Origin: Telluribacter sp035998675
GTDB lineage: Bacteria > Bacteroidota > Bacteroidia > Cytophagales > Spirosomataceae
Assembly: GCF_035998675.1 (NCBI RefSeq)
Contig: NZ_DASYHI010000019.1
Span: 248,001 to 312,000 of the forward strand
DNA length: 64,000 nucleotides
Direction of reading: 5' to 3'
This document shows positions 1-9,262 of the stretch, one piece after another. The notes under the pieces were generated by a model. It had not been told where the DNA came from, made no database searches, and saw only the letters and a list, made by a program, of their open reading frames with translations. Numbering within the stretch: the first letter of the stretch is position 1; the number at the start of each line of letters is the position of its first letter. Position numbers and translations under genes: made by a program.

Positions 1-371
1 CCCGTAGTAAGCACCAGCTTATCGCCCTCAACCTTCCAGGTTGTGGAACTGTTGATGCCAAGACTTTGCATAAATAAATCCTTGGTATCCGTACACGTGT
101 TGGGGGAGTTTATGGTAATTGATCCGTTGTTATTGAAAACGAAGTTTATCTGACTGGCACAGGTGTTGCCAGTAGCCTGGAGCGCGGATACATAGTCAGT
201 AATACCGTTAAAAGCCGGGTTAAAAGTCAATGCAGTGAGTTGCCAAGTCCCTTCGACTCCATTTTGCGGAGCGGGGTCGTCAGAGTCTTTTTTGCAGGCC
301 ACCATACTCAGTAGTGCACAGAGCACCACGAGTGAGGACATACTACGAAATTTCATGCGGGGAATTTTCAT
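1..371 (-). CDS. Small lipoprotein, lipocalin-like, 3' end outside window
   Basis: The reading frame is open from an ATG at 371 to the left edge, so only the N-terminal 123 or so residues are visible. An alternative in-frame ATG lies at 356. The N-terminus is a lipoprotein signal: a hydrophobic run ending in the lipobox SMVAC (Cys26 from the first start, Cys21 from the second), followed by a charged, Asp-rich linker. After the linker comes a GTWQLTAL-type strand and later TWKVEGDKLVLTT, the pattern of the small lipocalin-like lipoproteins common in Bacteroidota. I infer an outer-membrane-anchored protein of unknown ligand. It is transcribed leftward, away from everything else here. Confidence 0.7.
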   Translation of the reverse strand, partial: MKIPRMKFRSMSSLVVLCALLSMVACKKDSDDPAPQNGVEGTWQLTALTFNPAFNGITDYVSALQATGNTCASQINFVFNNNGSITINSPNTCTDTKDLFMQSLGINSSTTWKVEGDKLVLTT

Positions 372-536
372 AAGCGAACGGATGGTTGAGAAATGAAAAA
401 ACTGAAAAGTGAAGGTAATACATGAATTTGCGTTTACAGGAAAAATAGAGGCTAAAACTCTAGAATAAACGCCTAAGAATTAATGAACGGATATTTGATC
501 TTTACAAAAGTCAATATAATATAAAAAATAATTAAA

Positions 537-839
537 CTATTTGAAAAATAGCTTCAAGAGACGCTCAGTCGTGGGCAGTGGTAGCTCCTTCCCCGCTTGT
601 ATGTCCTGGGCGGTGGCAAACCATTGCGCTTTGATTTCGGGATGATTCAGAAACCGGACTTCCAGTTCTTGGCGAATAAAATTTCTGAGCCAATCCAGAT
701 TTTGATTTTGTCGGTTCTTGTCAAAAAAACCATTCTTTTTCGTCCGCTCTTCGTACTGCTCAATGATTTCCCAAATAACCTCAATTCCCTCGTTTTCCTA
801 GGCTGAACAGGTCAAAACAGGGGGCAACCAGCCTGTTTC
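537..839 (-). pseudogene. meaB: 3' fragment of meaB (methylmalonyl-CoA mutase-associated GTPase)
   Basis: Read on the minus strand this encodes TGWLPPVLTCSA, an in-frame TAG at 798-800, then ENEGIEVIWEIIEQY, NGFFDKNRQNQNLDWL and a C-terminal helix ending in LFFK before TAG at 537-539. This matches the C-terminal region of MeaB/ArgK-type GTPases, the chaperones of adenosylcobalamin-dependent methylmalonyl-CoA mutase. The G domain (Walker A, switch regions) is missing. Homology stops at 839, exactly where a REP-like repeat begins, and the frame then meets a TGA. Both truncation and amber codon mark it as a dead fragment. No mutase genes are in the window. 371-536 and 863-983 hold nothing else I can recognise. 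Confidence 0.75.
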
Positions 840-862
840 CCCCGCTCACCCCGATTTCAAAT
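839..862 (-). repeat. REP-like repeat, copy 1 (partial)
   Basis: Carries the core CCCGCTCACCCCGATTT seen, in either orientation, at six other places up to 14310. It abuts the 5' break point of the meaB fragment. Only the right half of the longer unit (the GCGTTACAAACGC half is absent) is present. Confidence 0.55.
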
Positions 863-983
863 CTTCCATAAAAAGAGAGCGGCTTTTTTATTTTCTGCCG
901 GAGAAATAGCTAACTTCCACCACTACTTCGGTAGTACTTAAATTTCACGTAGTTCCTCATCCTCCTTACTCAAGATTGTCGTT

Positions 984-3900
984 ATGAAAAGGTATACGGC
1001 CGTTGCCTCCTTCCTGCTCACCGTGCTGGTGGGCCTGTTGTTACATAGTTGTGCGTCGTGGAATGAGGTAAGGGTGGTGGGAACGAATTTTACGGACGAA
1101 GTCAGGCTTTCGCAGAATCTGGTATTTACCTTCAACAAGGATCTGGTGCGGGAGAGTCAGCTCAATGGGTGGGACTCCACGCAATACGTACAGTTTGAAC
1201 CGGCGGTGCGGGGTAAATTCCGGTGGACGGCCCGCAACGAACTGGTATTTTCGCCCACCAGTACCTTCAGCGCCGCCACGACCTACAAGGCCAGTTTGTC
1301 TGACCAGCTACTCAAGCACGCCGCCCAGGAAGAAAAATATAAAGTAGCCGACGAGGCCATTGCGTTCCACACGCCTTTCCTGCAGCTCACCGAAACCGAA
1401 AGCTGGTGGACGCGTTCCCGCGAAAGCGGTCGGCCCGAAGGCCGGCTCCGCCTTACCTTCAACTACCCCGTAGAGACCCAGGCCGTAGCCGGGCGGCTCC
1501 GCCTCAGCCTGCGCGATGCAGCGATGGACTTTAAGGTACTTCCCTCCTCCGACGGCCGCACCGTTACGGTAGCCCTGACCAACACCGGCACCGCCGACCC
1601 GAACCCAATACCGCTGACGGTGCGGGTAGAAAAAGGGCTTAAAACCACTACCGCCAACTACACTACACCTGAACCCCTCGAACAGACTACCAGCCTGCCC
1701 TCGCCACTGCGGCTCGAAGTAGCCGACGTTCAGACGGGTTTTGAAAATAATCAGGGGTACATCCGGGTCATCACTACCCAGGAACTGGCCCCCGAAAGCC
1801 TGGAAAGCGGATTCAGCCTCACGCCCACCCTCGCTACCCGCACCGAACCTACCGAAAACGGTTTCCTCATCCAGGGGGAATTCAACGAAACGGATACCTA
1901 CGTACTGGCGCTCACTACGGGGCTGCAGGGGGTACTGGGGCCGAAGCTGGAAGAGGAGGTATCGCGCGACCTGTTCTTTGGAAAAATGCCCGCGGGTATT
2001 TCGTTTGCCAATAAAAAGGCCATTTACCTTACTCCCAAAGGTTCTAAGAACATCGGCGTACAAATTGTGAATGTGCCGAAAGTGCAGGTGCGCATCGCGA
2101 AGGTGTACGAGAATAACATCCTGAATTTCGTCCGGACCAACCGCTTTGAGGAGTACGACTACCGGGGCGAGGAATGGCAGCCCACGGGTGCCTACAACTA
2201 CAGCGCCGACGAGCAGAGCTTGTACTCGGATATAGTAGTGAACAAGACCGTCGAAACCGAAAATTTGCCCCGCAGCAAAGGCATCCAGGCCCTGAACATC
2301 GCCCTGCCCGACCACAACGAGCGCCGGGGCGTGTACCTGGTATCGGTGCATTCCAAAGAGGAGGCGTACCTGGGCTCTACCAAGCTGGTGTCGGTGTCGG
2401 ATATCGGGCTCATAGCCAAGCAGGGCAAGGATGAGTTGTGGATTTTTGCCAATTCTATCAAAACCACCGAGCCGCTGGCGGGCGTGGAGGTGACGCTGGT
2501 GAGTAGTAATAATCAGTCGGTATATACCGCCGAAACCAACGGCGATGGCGTAGCGCACGTAGAGAAACTGAGCGAAAAAGCACCCGGCTTTACCATTGCC
2601 ATGATTACCGTCCGCACCAAAGACGACTTTAACTACCTCCTGTTACAGGATACCCGCGTCGAGACCTCGCGCTTTGAGGTGGAGGGCGCACGGGATAATC
2701 CGTCGGGCCTGCAGGCCTTTATCTACGGCGAGCGGGATATGTACCGTCCGGGCGAAACGCTGCATTTCAACACGGTAGTACGTACCCAGAGCTGGCAGAG
2801 CGCCGACAATATTCCGCTGAAAATACGCCTGGTGACGCCCAACGGCCGCGAATACCGGAGCTGGCGCAAGAGTACCAATGCGCAGGGCGCGGTAGAAACT
2901 ACTATACCGACGGATGTCGCCGCCCTCACCGGTACCTACACGCTGGAAGTGTACAACGCCAACGAGGTACTGCTGGCCTCGCAGTCGGTGAGCGTGGAGG
3001 AGTTCATGCCCGACCGCATCAAGGTAGAGCTGAGTGGTGCCCGGAAAGAGTACACTTCGGGCGAAAAGGTCAGCCTCACGGCCACCGCCCTGAACCTCTT
3101 CGGCCCGCCCGCCGCCAACCGCACCTACGAAATGGAGTCACAGCTGAAGCGTAAAAGCTTTACGGCTCCCGCCTTCCCCGAATTCAGCTTCGACATTCCG
3201 GCCGAAACCAGCTTTGAGCGCGAGCAGCGCCAGGGCGTCACCAACGCGCAGGGACAGGCCACGGAAGCCTTTGTACTACCGCCCGGCTACAAGGACATAG
3301 GAGTACTGGAAGGAAAAATCTACGTTACGGTTTTTGATGAAAATGGCCGCGCCGTGAACCGGCTGCACCGCTACGAGGTAGTGACGCAACCTACTTTTTA
3401 CGGCATTCGTCTGGCCAATAGCTACGTCAGCGTGAACGCCCCGGCTCCGGTAGAAGTCATAGCCGTAGACAAGGCCGGACAGCTCAGAAAAGGAGCCAAC
3501 GCCACCGTAGAGGTAGTGCGGCTCGAGTACCAGACTGTGGTCGAGAAGCAGAACGAGGAGCTGCGCTATACCTCGCGTGAGCGGGAGAAGGTGGTATTTT
3601 CGAAGCCGCTTGCCCTTAGCTCCGGCCGCGAAACCTTCCGCTATGTACCTACCGTATCCGGCGAGTACGAAGTGCGGGTGCGTCGGCCGGGGGCTGCCCA
3701 CTATGCCGTGGCTAAATTTTTCGCCTACGGCTACGGCTTTACCGAGTACTCTTCCTTTGAGGTGAGCAACGAGGGACGGGTCTTGATGGAGGTGGATAAG
3801 GAAAAGTACCGGGTAGGCGAAACGGCCAAGGTACTTTTCAAGACGCCCTTTGACGGACGGCTGCTGGTGACCGTGGAGCGCGACAAGGTACTGGAGCAGC

Positions 3901-6434
3901 ACATCATTCAGACTCAGAAAAAAGCCGCTGAGCTTTCTATTAAATTAACCGATAAGTACCTGCCCAACGTGTACGTGACGGCTACGCTCATTCGTCCGCT
4001 CGATGCCTCGCAGCTTCCCCTGACGGTAGCGCACGGCTTTGCGCCCATTCAGGTAGAGGCACCCGACCGGCACTTGGACGTACAGCTCACGGCGGTGGAG
4101 AAATCCCGCTCCAAAATGACCCAGCGCATCCGCGTCCGGACCGAGCCGAATACGCAGGTGACACTGGCTGTGGTGGACGAGGGTATCCTGCAAATCAAGA
4201 ATTTCCGGACGCCTGACATCCACGGGTACTTCTACCAAAAACGGGCGCTGGAAGTCAACAGCCATGACCTGTACGCGTTCCTGTTTCCCGAGCTGAACTT
4301 CTCCGGCGCGTCCAGCACCGGGGGCGACGGCTACGACCTCGAGCGGCGCATCAATCCGCTGAGTAACGGCCGCACCCAGCTCGTTACGTTCTGGAGCGGC
4401 ATCCTTACTACCAACGGCAGCGGCGAAGCCCAGTTTGACATCAACATTCCGCAGTTTAGCGGCGACCTGCGCGTGATGGCGGTGGCCTACAAAGGCAACG
4501 CCTTTGGCTCGGCCTCGACCAACATGAAAGTAGCCGACCCGGTGGTCATCAGTGCGGGAGTCCCCCGTTTCCTGAGCCCCGGCGACGAACTGGTACTACC
4601 CGTTAACATCAGCAATACAACCACCAGCAACACCTCCGTCACCACCAGCCTGGCACTGAGTGGTCCGCTGAGCGCGGTAGAGCAGACCAAAAGTACACTG
4701 CCCGTGCCCGCGGGTCAGGAGGTACGTACTACCTTCCGTATCAAAGCCGGTACGGCTATGGGTACGGGTAAGATTATCGTGAAGGTCAATGCCTTTGGCG
4801 AAACTTTCGTGCAGGAGACCCAGCTCAGCATTCGTCCGGCTTCGCCGCTGCTCAAGACCAGCCAATCGGGTGTCATAGCGGGCGGACAAACCGGTACCAT
4901 TGGACTCACCAACCCTTTTATACCCGGCACCGCCCGCAGCCAGGTGGTACTGAGCCGCTCGCCGATGGTACAGACCAGCGGCAAAGCGCTGGCTACGCTA
5001 CTGGGGTACCCCTACGGCTGCCTGGAACAATCTATATCCAGGGCCTTCCCCCAAATCTACTTCGCGGATCTGACCAAAGCCATGGCCAAAACGCCGGTGT
5101 ACCTGGTCAGCCGGGGTGAGAGCGACTTTAACCCGGTTACGAACGTACAGCAGGCCATCCGGCTGGCGGAGTCGCAGCAACTGTACAACGGGGGCTACGC
5201 CCTCTGGCCGGGCGCTACCGAAGAAGACTGGTGGGTAACGGCCTACACTGTTCACTTCCTGGAAGAAGCCCGCCGCGCCGGATTTGAAATCAACGAAGCC
5301 AGCTTTAGCCGCGCCCTCGACTACCTCACCACCAAAACCGGTACCCCCGCCACGAAGGAAATGCCGATCGCCACTGAGGATGCGGGGGCAACCGTTGCAG
5401 GGCAGGTACGTAAAGTGGTAGCCAGCCGCGAGAGCATCTACTCCCTGTACGTGCTGGCGCTCACGGGCCGTCCCAACCGCTCGGCCCTGAACTACTACAA
5501 GCAGAACCCCGCCCTGCTGACCACCGACGCCCGCTACGTACTGGCCGGGGCCTTCCAGCTCACCGGCGACACCCGCAGCCACGCCGCTTTGGTACCTACC
5601 AAATATACGGCGGAGGCCAACGGTATAGACGCCACGAATAGTAGCTACTCCTCGCCCCTGCGCAACCTAGCGCTGGTGCTGAATACCCTGCTCGAAACCG
5701 ACCGTGACAACCTGCAGGTACTCGTACTAGCGCGGCAGCTCTCGCAGGCGGTGCAGTCAGCATCCTCCCTCAATACCCAGGAGGCGGCTTTTGCGGTACT
5801 GGCCCTGGGCAAAATCGCCAAACGTACGGCCAACTCCATCGTCACGGCCACGGTACTGGCTAACGGAAAGCTACAGGTTGGATTTGATGGAAAAGAGCTA
5901 TCGCTGGAGAAGGGAATAGCCGGACAGAAGCTGACGGTCCGGACGCAGGGACAGGGCGACCTGTACTGGTTTGCGCAGACGGAAGGCATCAGCGCCACGG
6001 GTACCTACACCGAGGAAGACCAGGGCCTGCGGGTACGCCGCCAGTACCTGACGCGCGACGGCCGACCGGCGGGTACCCTCCGGCAGAACGACCTCCTCGT
6101 GGTGAAGCTGAGCGTGGTAAGTACGACCGGACTACCCATCGAAAACGTAGTGGTGACGGACCTGCTGCCTGCTGGCTTTGAGGTAGAAAACCCACGCCTG
6201 ACCGAGCCCCGCGATATGCCGTGGATTAAGAATGCTGCCCTACCCGACTACTTCGACATTCGCGACGACCGTATCCACTACTTCACCACCGCCACCGAGC
6301 GCGAGCAGCACTTCTACTATCAGGTACGGGCGGTGTCGAAAGGTACCTTCACGGTAGGCCCCGCCGCCGCCGATGCCATGTACCTCGGCCAGTACCGCAG
6401 CTATTCGGGTGGTAGGAAGGTGGTGGTGGAGTAG
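984..6434 (+). CDS. Alpha-2-macroglobulin family lipoprotein with thioester
   Basis: Encodes a 1816-residue exported protease trap. The N-terminus is a lipoprotein signal with lipobox LLHSC (Cys23). Many macroglobulin (MG) beta-domains follow. The strongest marker is the thioester motif GCLEQ: Cys1346 and Gln1349 are both present, so this is the covalent-trapping type. An alpha-helical thioester domain follows (residues about 1340-1650, with YNGGYALWPG) and a C-terminal receptor-binding-like domain. Bacterial members sit in the periplasm and inactivate invading proteases by conformational trapping. They are often paired with penicillin-binding protein 1C, but no pbpC follows here. Upstream is a meaB fragment, downstream REP-like repeats, so it is likely monocistronic. 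Length is typical for the large bacterial subtype. Confidence 0.93.
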   Translation: MKRYTAVASFLLTVLVGLLLHSCASWNEVRVVGTNFTDEVRLSQNLVFTFNKDLVRESQLNGWDSTQYVQFEPAVRGKFRWTARNELVFSPTSTFSAATTYKASLSDQLLKHAAQEEKYKVADEAIAFHTPFLQLTETESWWTRSRESGRPEGRLRLTFNYPVETQAVAGRLRLSLRDAAMDFKVLPSSDGRTVTVALTNTGTADPNPIPLTVRVEKGLKTTTANYTTPEPLEQTTSLPSPLRLEVADVQTGFENNQGYIRVITTQELAPESLESGFSLTPTLATRTEPTENGFLIQGEFNETDTYVLALTTGLQGVLGPKLEEEVSRDLFFGKMPAGISFANKKAIYLTPKGSKNIGVQIVNVPKVQVRIAKVYENNILNFVRTNRFEEYDYRGEEWQPTGAYNYSADEQSLYSDIVVNKTVETENLPRSKGIQALNIALPDHNERRGVYLVSVHSKEEAYLGSTKLVSVSDIGLIAKQGKDELWIFANSIKTTEPLAGVEVTLVSSNNQSVYTAETNGDGVAHVEKLSEKAPGFTIAMITVRTKDDFNYLLLQDTRVETSRFEVEGARDNPSGLQAFIYGERDMYRPGETLHFNTVVRTQSWQSADNIPLKIRLVTPNGREYRSWRKSTNAQGAVETTIPTDVAALTGTYTLEVYNANEVLLASQSVSVEEFMPDRIKVELSGARKEYTSGEKVSLTATALNLFGPPAANRTYEMESQLKRKSFTAPAFPEFSFDIPAETSFEREQRQGVTNAQGQATEAFVLPPGYKDIGVLEGKIYVTVFDENGRAVNRLHRYEVVTQPTFYGIRLANSYVSVNAPAPVEVIAVDKAGQLRKGANATVEVVRLEYQTVVEKQNEELRYTSREREKVVFSKPLALSSGRETFRYVPTVSGEYEVRVRRPGAAHYAVAKFFAYGYGFTEYSSFEVSNEGRVLMEVDKEKYRVGETAKVLFKTPFDGRLLVTVERDKVLEQHIIQTQKKAAELSIKLTDKYLPNVYVTATLIRPLDASQLPLTVAHGFAPIQVEAPDRHLDVQLTAVEKSRSKMTQRIRVRTEPNTQVTLAVVDEGILQIKNFRTPDIHGYFYQKRALEVNSHDLYAFLFPELNFSGASSTGGDGYDLERRINPLSNGRTQLVTFWSGILTTNGSGEAQFDINIPQFSGDLRVMAVAYKGNAFGSASTNMKVADPVVISAGVPRFLSPGDELVLPVNISNTTTSNTSVTTSLALSGPLSAVEQTKSTLPVPAGQEVRTTFRIKAGTAMGTGKIIVKVNAFGETFVQETQLSIRPASPLLKTSQSGVIAGGQTGTIGLTNPFIPGTARSQVVLSRSPMVQTSGKALATLLGYPYGCLEQSISRAFPQIYFADLTKAMAKTPVYLVSRGESDFNPVTNVQQAIRLAESQQLYNGGYALWPGATEEDWWVTAYTVHFLEEARRAGFEINEASFSRALDYLTTKTGTPATKEMPIATEDAGATVAGQVRKVVASRESIYSLYVLALTGRPNRSALNYYKQNPALLTTDARYVLAGAFQLTGDTRSHAALVPTKYTAEANGIDATNSSYSSPLRNLALVLNTLLETDRDNLQVLVLARQLSQAVQSASSLNTQEAAFAVLALGKIAKRTANSIVTATVLANGKLQVGFDGKELSLEKGIAGQKLTVRTQGQGDLYWFAQTEGISATGTYTEEDQGLRVRRQYLTRDGRPAGTLRQNDLLVVKLSVVSTTGLPIENVVVTDLLPAGFEVENPRLTEPRDMPWIKNAALPDYFDIRDDRIHYFTTATEREQHFYYQVRAVSKGTFTVGPAAADAMYLGQYRSYSGGRKVVVE

Positions 6435-6442
6435 TTTATATT

Positions 6443-6711
6443 CGCGTTACAAACGCTAGGTGATACCACCCCGATTGCAAATCGGGGTGAGCTAGGTAGA
6501 TTTGGGCGGTTGTCGCGTTATAAACGCTAGTGGATGCTCATCCCTATTGCAAATCGGGGTGAGCGGGAGGTAAACTGCTTGCTGTTTAGAATAAAGTTGC
6601 TTACTATAAGTCAGTTAAGCTATTGGGCCCGATACGAGGTATATACTCATTCGCAAATCGCGTTACAAACGTGAAGTGATGCAACTCAAATTTGCAATCA
6701 GGCTTAGCGGG
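6443..6711 (+). repeat. Cluster of three REP-like repeats (copies 2-4)
   Basis: Three units in the same orientation start at 6443, 6513 and 6658. Each is about 53-56 bases and has two halves: a small palindrome of the form GCGTTACAAACGC, then after about 15 bases a second one around ATTGCAAATCGGGGTGAGC. Spacing between units is uneven (about 17 and 90 bases). Copy 4 is the most diverged. The rest of the 6435-6933 gap is AT-rich and shows no gene. The first unit starts eight bases after the alpha-2-macroglobulin stop codon and could also act as its transcription terminator. Confidence 0.7.
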
Positions 6712-6933
6712 TAATATAATAGCTCTAGTACATAGTTAAACAATTATGCAACATACTTGTTGATAAGGCTTTAAAGGCCTACTTTTGCCATTCGAACTCG
6801 TCAGGAGTTGGGTCTGTAACTCAATCAGTTTAGGGAATTTATTATTAATTAATAAATTATGCGTTTATATATATGTAAGTCTTACGACCTTCTATTAATA
6901 AGTTCCATTTAAAAGACGCAGTTAACTACCGAA

Positions 6934-7590
6934 ATGACTACTGAACCAGTTCAATATACCATTGCATTAGTTACTATAGGATCGTTTAACCCTGTAATCA
7001 TAAGTCCGGCGTGGCTACAAGGAAAGGGTGCACTCGGTAAACAAGAGACAGAAAGTGCAAACATTGATATAATACATAGAGAATTAACCCAATTTTCATT
7101 AAGCTGGTCAACTTGTCGTGTAACACCCGAAAGATTTGAGCTTATATGCGACTCAATTTCCTATTTTGAGCCCATGAGGGATTTATTCCAAAGTATTTTT
7201 AAAGTATTACGGGAGACTCCTGTAAACGCTATTGGAATCAACCACGTTATTGTATTCGATTTAGGTAACGCAACTAAATTTGATCAATTTGGGAAATTTT
7301 TAGCTACAATGGATATTTGGGACGAAACAATAAGCCATTCTAAGTTAAAAACTATTGAAATTCTCGAGCAACCAAGAAAAGACAATCTTCCCGGGTATAG
7401 GAATATTAAGTTAGAAGGAATATCAAATGCGAAAGCTAAATATGGGATATCGATTAGCATTAATGACCATTTTGAAGTAAAATCAGTAAGTGACATGTTG
7501 GATGTAATTTCAAAAAATTGGCAGTCATCATTTGACCAAACAAAATTAATAACAACATCATTATGGAACCAGTTCTTGAAGAGACAGTAA
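6934..7590 (+). CDS. Unknown protein, first gene of AT-rich three-gene operon
   Basis: Encodes 218 residues with no signal peptide or membrane segment, so probably cytosolic. I do not recognise a named family with confidence. Visible landmarks are FSLSWSTCRVTPERFEL (about 52-68), a helical stretch EPMRDLFQSIFKVLRETPV followed by the strand GINHVIVFDL (about 100-109), GYRNIKLEGIS, and a C-terminal strand SISINDHFEV then a helix ending in WNQFLKRQ. This alternating layout loosely recalls the sporadic TIGR04255-type proteins, but that is only an impression. Start: the ATG at 6934 follows AT-rich DNA; no other upstream start is in frame nearby. It overlaps the next gene by 28 bases, indicating translational coupling. 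Base composition and GTAC scarcity differ sharply from the core genes. Confidence 0.8.
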   Translation: MTTEPVQYTIALVTIGSFNPVIISPAWLQGKGALGKQETESANIDIIHRELTQFSLSWSTCRVTPERFELICDSISYFEPMRDLFQSIFKVLRETPVNAIGINHVIVFDLGNATKFDQFGKFLATMDIWDETISHSKLKTIEILEQPRKDNLPGYRNIKLEGISNAKAKYGISISINDHFEVKSVSDMLDVISKNWQSSFDQTKLITTSLWNQFLKRQ

Positions 7591-8150
7591 ATACAAAACT
7601 TACTTCTCGGCAAACCAAGCCCCTATCATCAGTTCCCTTCGATTTCTTGGACAAAAAGGACGTGGTAGAAAATGCAATTGAAAGAATCGATTTAGAAAAA
7701 GAATCGTTAGTACATTCTAAAGATCAATATGGCATTTCTTCTTACGTTGAAAAAACGTTAGATCTACCGGAAGGAATTATTTTAAATACATTTCGCTATA
7801 AACCGACTATCTCTGATAATGATGTCGTTCGATGGAAAGGATTCGTCACAGAAATAAAGAAGAAAACATTTATTTCAAAACTATTTGATATTGATGCCAA
7901 AGGAACTTACGAGATAGGACAGCTTCCAATTGAAAAAATTGATAGGGATGATTTGAGCCTTTTGAAAATAGGGGCTACATTTTACCTTAGTGTTGGATAC
8001 TTCTATAATACGAATGGTCAAGTCCAAAAAAAGATGATTTTGAAATTTCAACGATTAGTTTCTTGGTCTGTCGAGGAAACTGATGAGGCAGCAGATAGAG
8101 CCACTTATTTGGCTAAAAATATTAGTGGTGAGACACTTGAATGGAAATAG
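7563..8150 (+). CDS. Unknown protein, second gene of the three-gene operon
   Basis: Encodes 195 residues, soluble. The first 65 or so residues look poorly conserved and charged. A beta-rich domain follows from about residue 95: VVRWKGFVTEIKKKTFISKL, then TYEIGQLPIEKIDRDDLSLL and GATFYLSVGYF, ending with FQRLVSWSVEETDEA and a short helix. The W-x-G-x-V-T-E, F-x-x-x-L, E-x-x-x-x-P-I-E-x-I and GA-x-F-Y-x-S-V-G-Y pattern suggests a small barrel (OB or SH3-like) and recalls unannotated bacterial proteins, but I cannot name it. It overlaps the upstream gene by 28 bases and the downstream one by 10 (ATGGAAATAG holds both start and stop), so all three are very likely co-translated. Confidence 0.8.
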   Translation: MEPVLEETVNTKLTSRQTKPLSSVPFDFLDKKDVVENAIERIDLEKESLVHSKDQYGISSYVEKTLDLPEGIILNTFRYKPTISDNDVVRWKGFVTEIKKKTFISKLFDIDAKGTYEIGQLPIEKIDRDDLSLLKIGATFYLSVGYFYNTNGQVQKKMILKFQRLVSWSVEETDEAADRATYLAKNISGETLEWK

Positions 8151-9262
8151 ATAATACTTCCCCTAACAGAGGAGAAATTGAAATAACAGTTATTGGAACT
8201 GGTGGAGGATATGGAGAAAGCTTGATCATTCATGATGGAACTGGACAGTGGATCATTGTTGATAGTTGCATATCTCCAGATGATGATAAAAACTTGCCTT
8301 TGGAATATTTAAATCATCTGGGTGTAGATTTAGCAAACTCCGTAAAATTAATTGTTTGTACTCATTGGCATGATGACCACATAAAAGGTTTAGCAGATAT
8401 ATATCGAGAATGCTCATCAGCAGAAATCACATTTAGCCAAGCCCATGACCAAGGAAAATTTCTTTACTTTGTTTCATTAGATGCCCTTAAACTGAAAGAC
8501 CAACCTTCCATGTCTTCGACGCATGAGTTTAATACAATTCTTGAAATATTAATAAACCGAAATAAATCCTACCTAAGGGCACAGTCTGACCATTTACTAC
8601 ATAGTGTAAAATTAGGCGGAAAATTAATTACCATATTCGCCCTATCTCCCTCATCATCCACATTGGATAGGTTTGATGAGGAAATATCACAATTAATACA
8701 AGATTTTGGGTCGAGAGAAAGCAAGATTGTCATTGAAAAGCCAAACGAAAAATCTGTAGCGCTATTATTCACCTTTGGAGCTTATACCGCAATTTTTGGT
8801 GCTGATCTAGAAATTGGTAATCAAGAAAACTCAGGCTGGTTTAATATTTTAGATAATCTAAAATGTATTGATAGAGAAACTAAATCTATATATTTTAAAA
8901 TTCCGCATCATGGTTCGGAAAATGGTTATCATAGTCGAATATGGGAAGAACTTTTGTCAGAAAATCCAGTAGCCACTCTAACTCCATGGAATCGCAATAA
9001 CGGTCTTCCAACAGATGATATGCTCAAAATTTATAGAGGGCTCTCAAATAATTTATACATTACATCAACAAAAGCTAATTTTGGAAAAGCAAAAAAACGT
9101 GCTCGCCGTTTAGAGAAGCTTATCAAAGATTTTGATCTTGTCGTTTCTGAGGTAAAAAATAATTATGGAATAATAAGATATCGACTTGATATTGTTATGG
9201 GGGAGGCTCCCTTTAAAATAGAGTTGGCAGGCGCTGCAATTCATCTAAGAGATTCCATATAG
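8141..9262 (+). CDS. MBL-fold hydrolase, ComEC-like, third gene of operon
   Basis: Encodes 373 residues of a metallo-beta-lactamase fold. The metal-binding motif is CTHWHDDHIKGL: His75, His77, Asp79 and His80 give the H-x-H-x-D-H signature. Later landmarks are GADLE (Asp222) and PHHGS (His256-His257), which resemble the soluble MBL domain of ComEC/Rec2-type nucleases rather than glyoxalase II or RNase Z. Residues 200-222 also follow the ComEC pattern (a Ser-x-x-L-L-F strand, then the IFGAD turn). No membrane segments or signal, so it is a free cytosolic enzyme, plausibly a phosphodiesterase or nuclease, but the substrate is unknown. Its start overlaps the preceding gene's stop. Together with the two unknown partners it forms a compact module of apparently foreign origin. 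Confidence 0.85.
   Translation: MEIDNTSPNRGEIEITVIGTGGGYGESLIIHDGTGQWIIVDSCISPDDDKNLPLEYLNHLGVDLANSVKLIVCTHWHDDHIKGLADIYRECSSAEITFSQAHDQGKFLYFVSLDALKLKDQPSMSSTHEFNTILEILINRNKSYLRAQSDHLLHSVKLGGKLITIFALSPSSSTLDRFDEEISQLIQDFGSRESKIVIEKPNEKSVALLFTFGAYTAIFGADLEIGNQENSGWFNILDNLKCIDRETKSIYFKIPHHGSENGYHSRIWEELLSENPVATLTPWNRNNGLPTDDMLKIYRGLSNNLYITSTKANFGKAKKRARRLEKLIKDFDLVVSEVKNNYGIIRYRLDIVMGEAPFKIELAGAAIHLRDSI

Noticed and set aside
597..806. Small plus-strand frame
   Set aside because: It is antisense to the meaB fragment, which explains the sequence better.
1308..2558. Long open frame on the minus strand inside the alpha-2-macroglobulin gene
   Set aside because: Fully antisense to a strongly supported gene, no domain or signal recognised; a by-product of codon bias.
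6443..6711. Possible CRISPR-like array
   Set aside because: Only three diverged units with uneven spacing and no cas genes; the units match dispersed REP-like elements instead.
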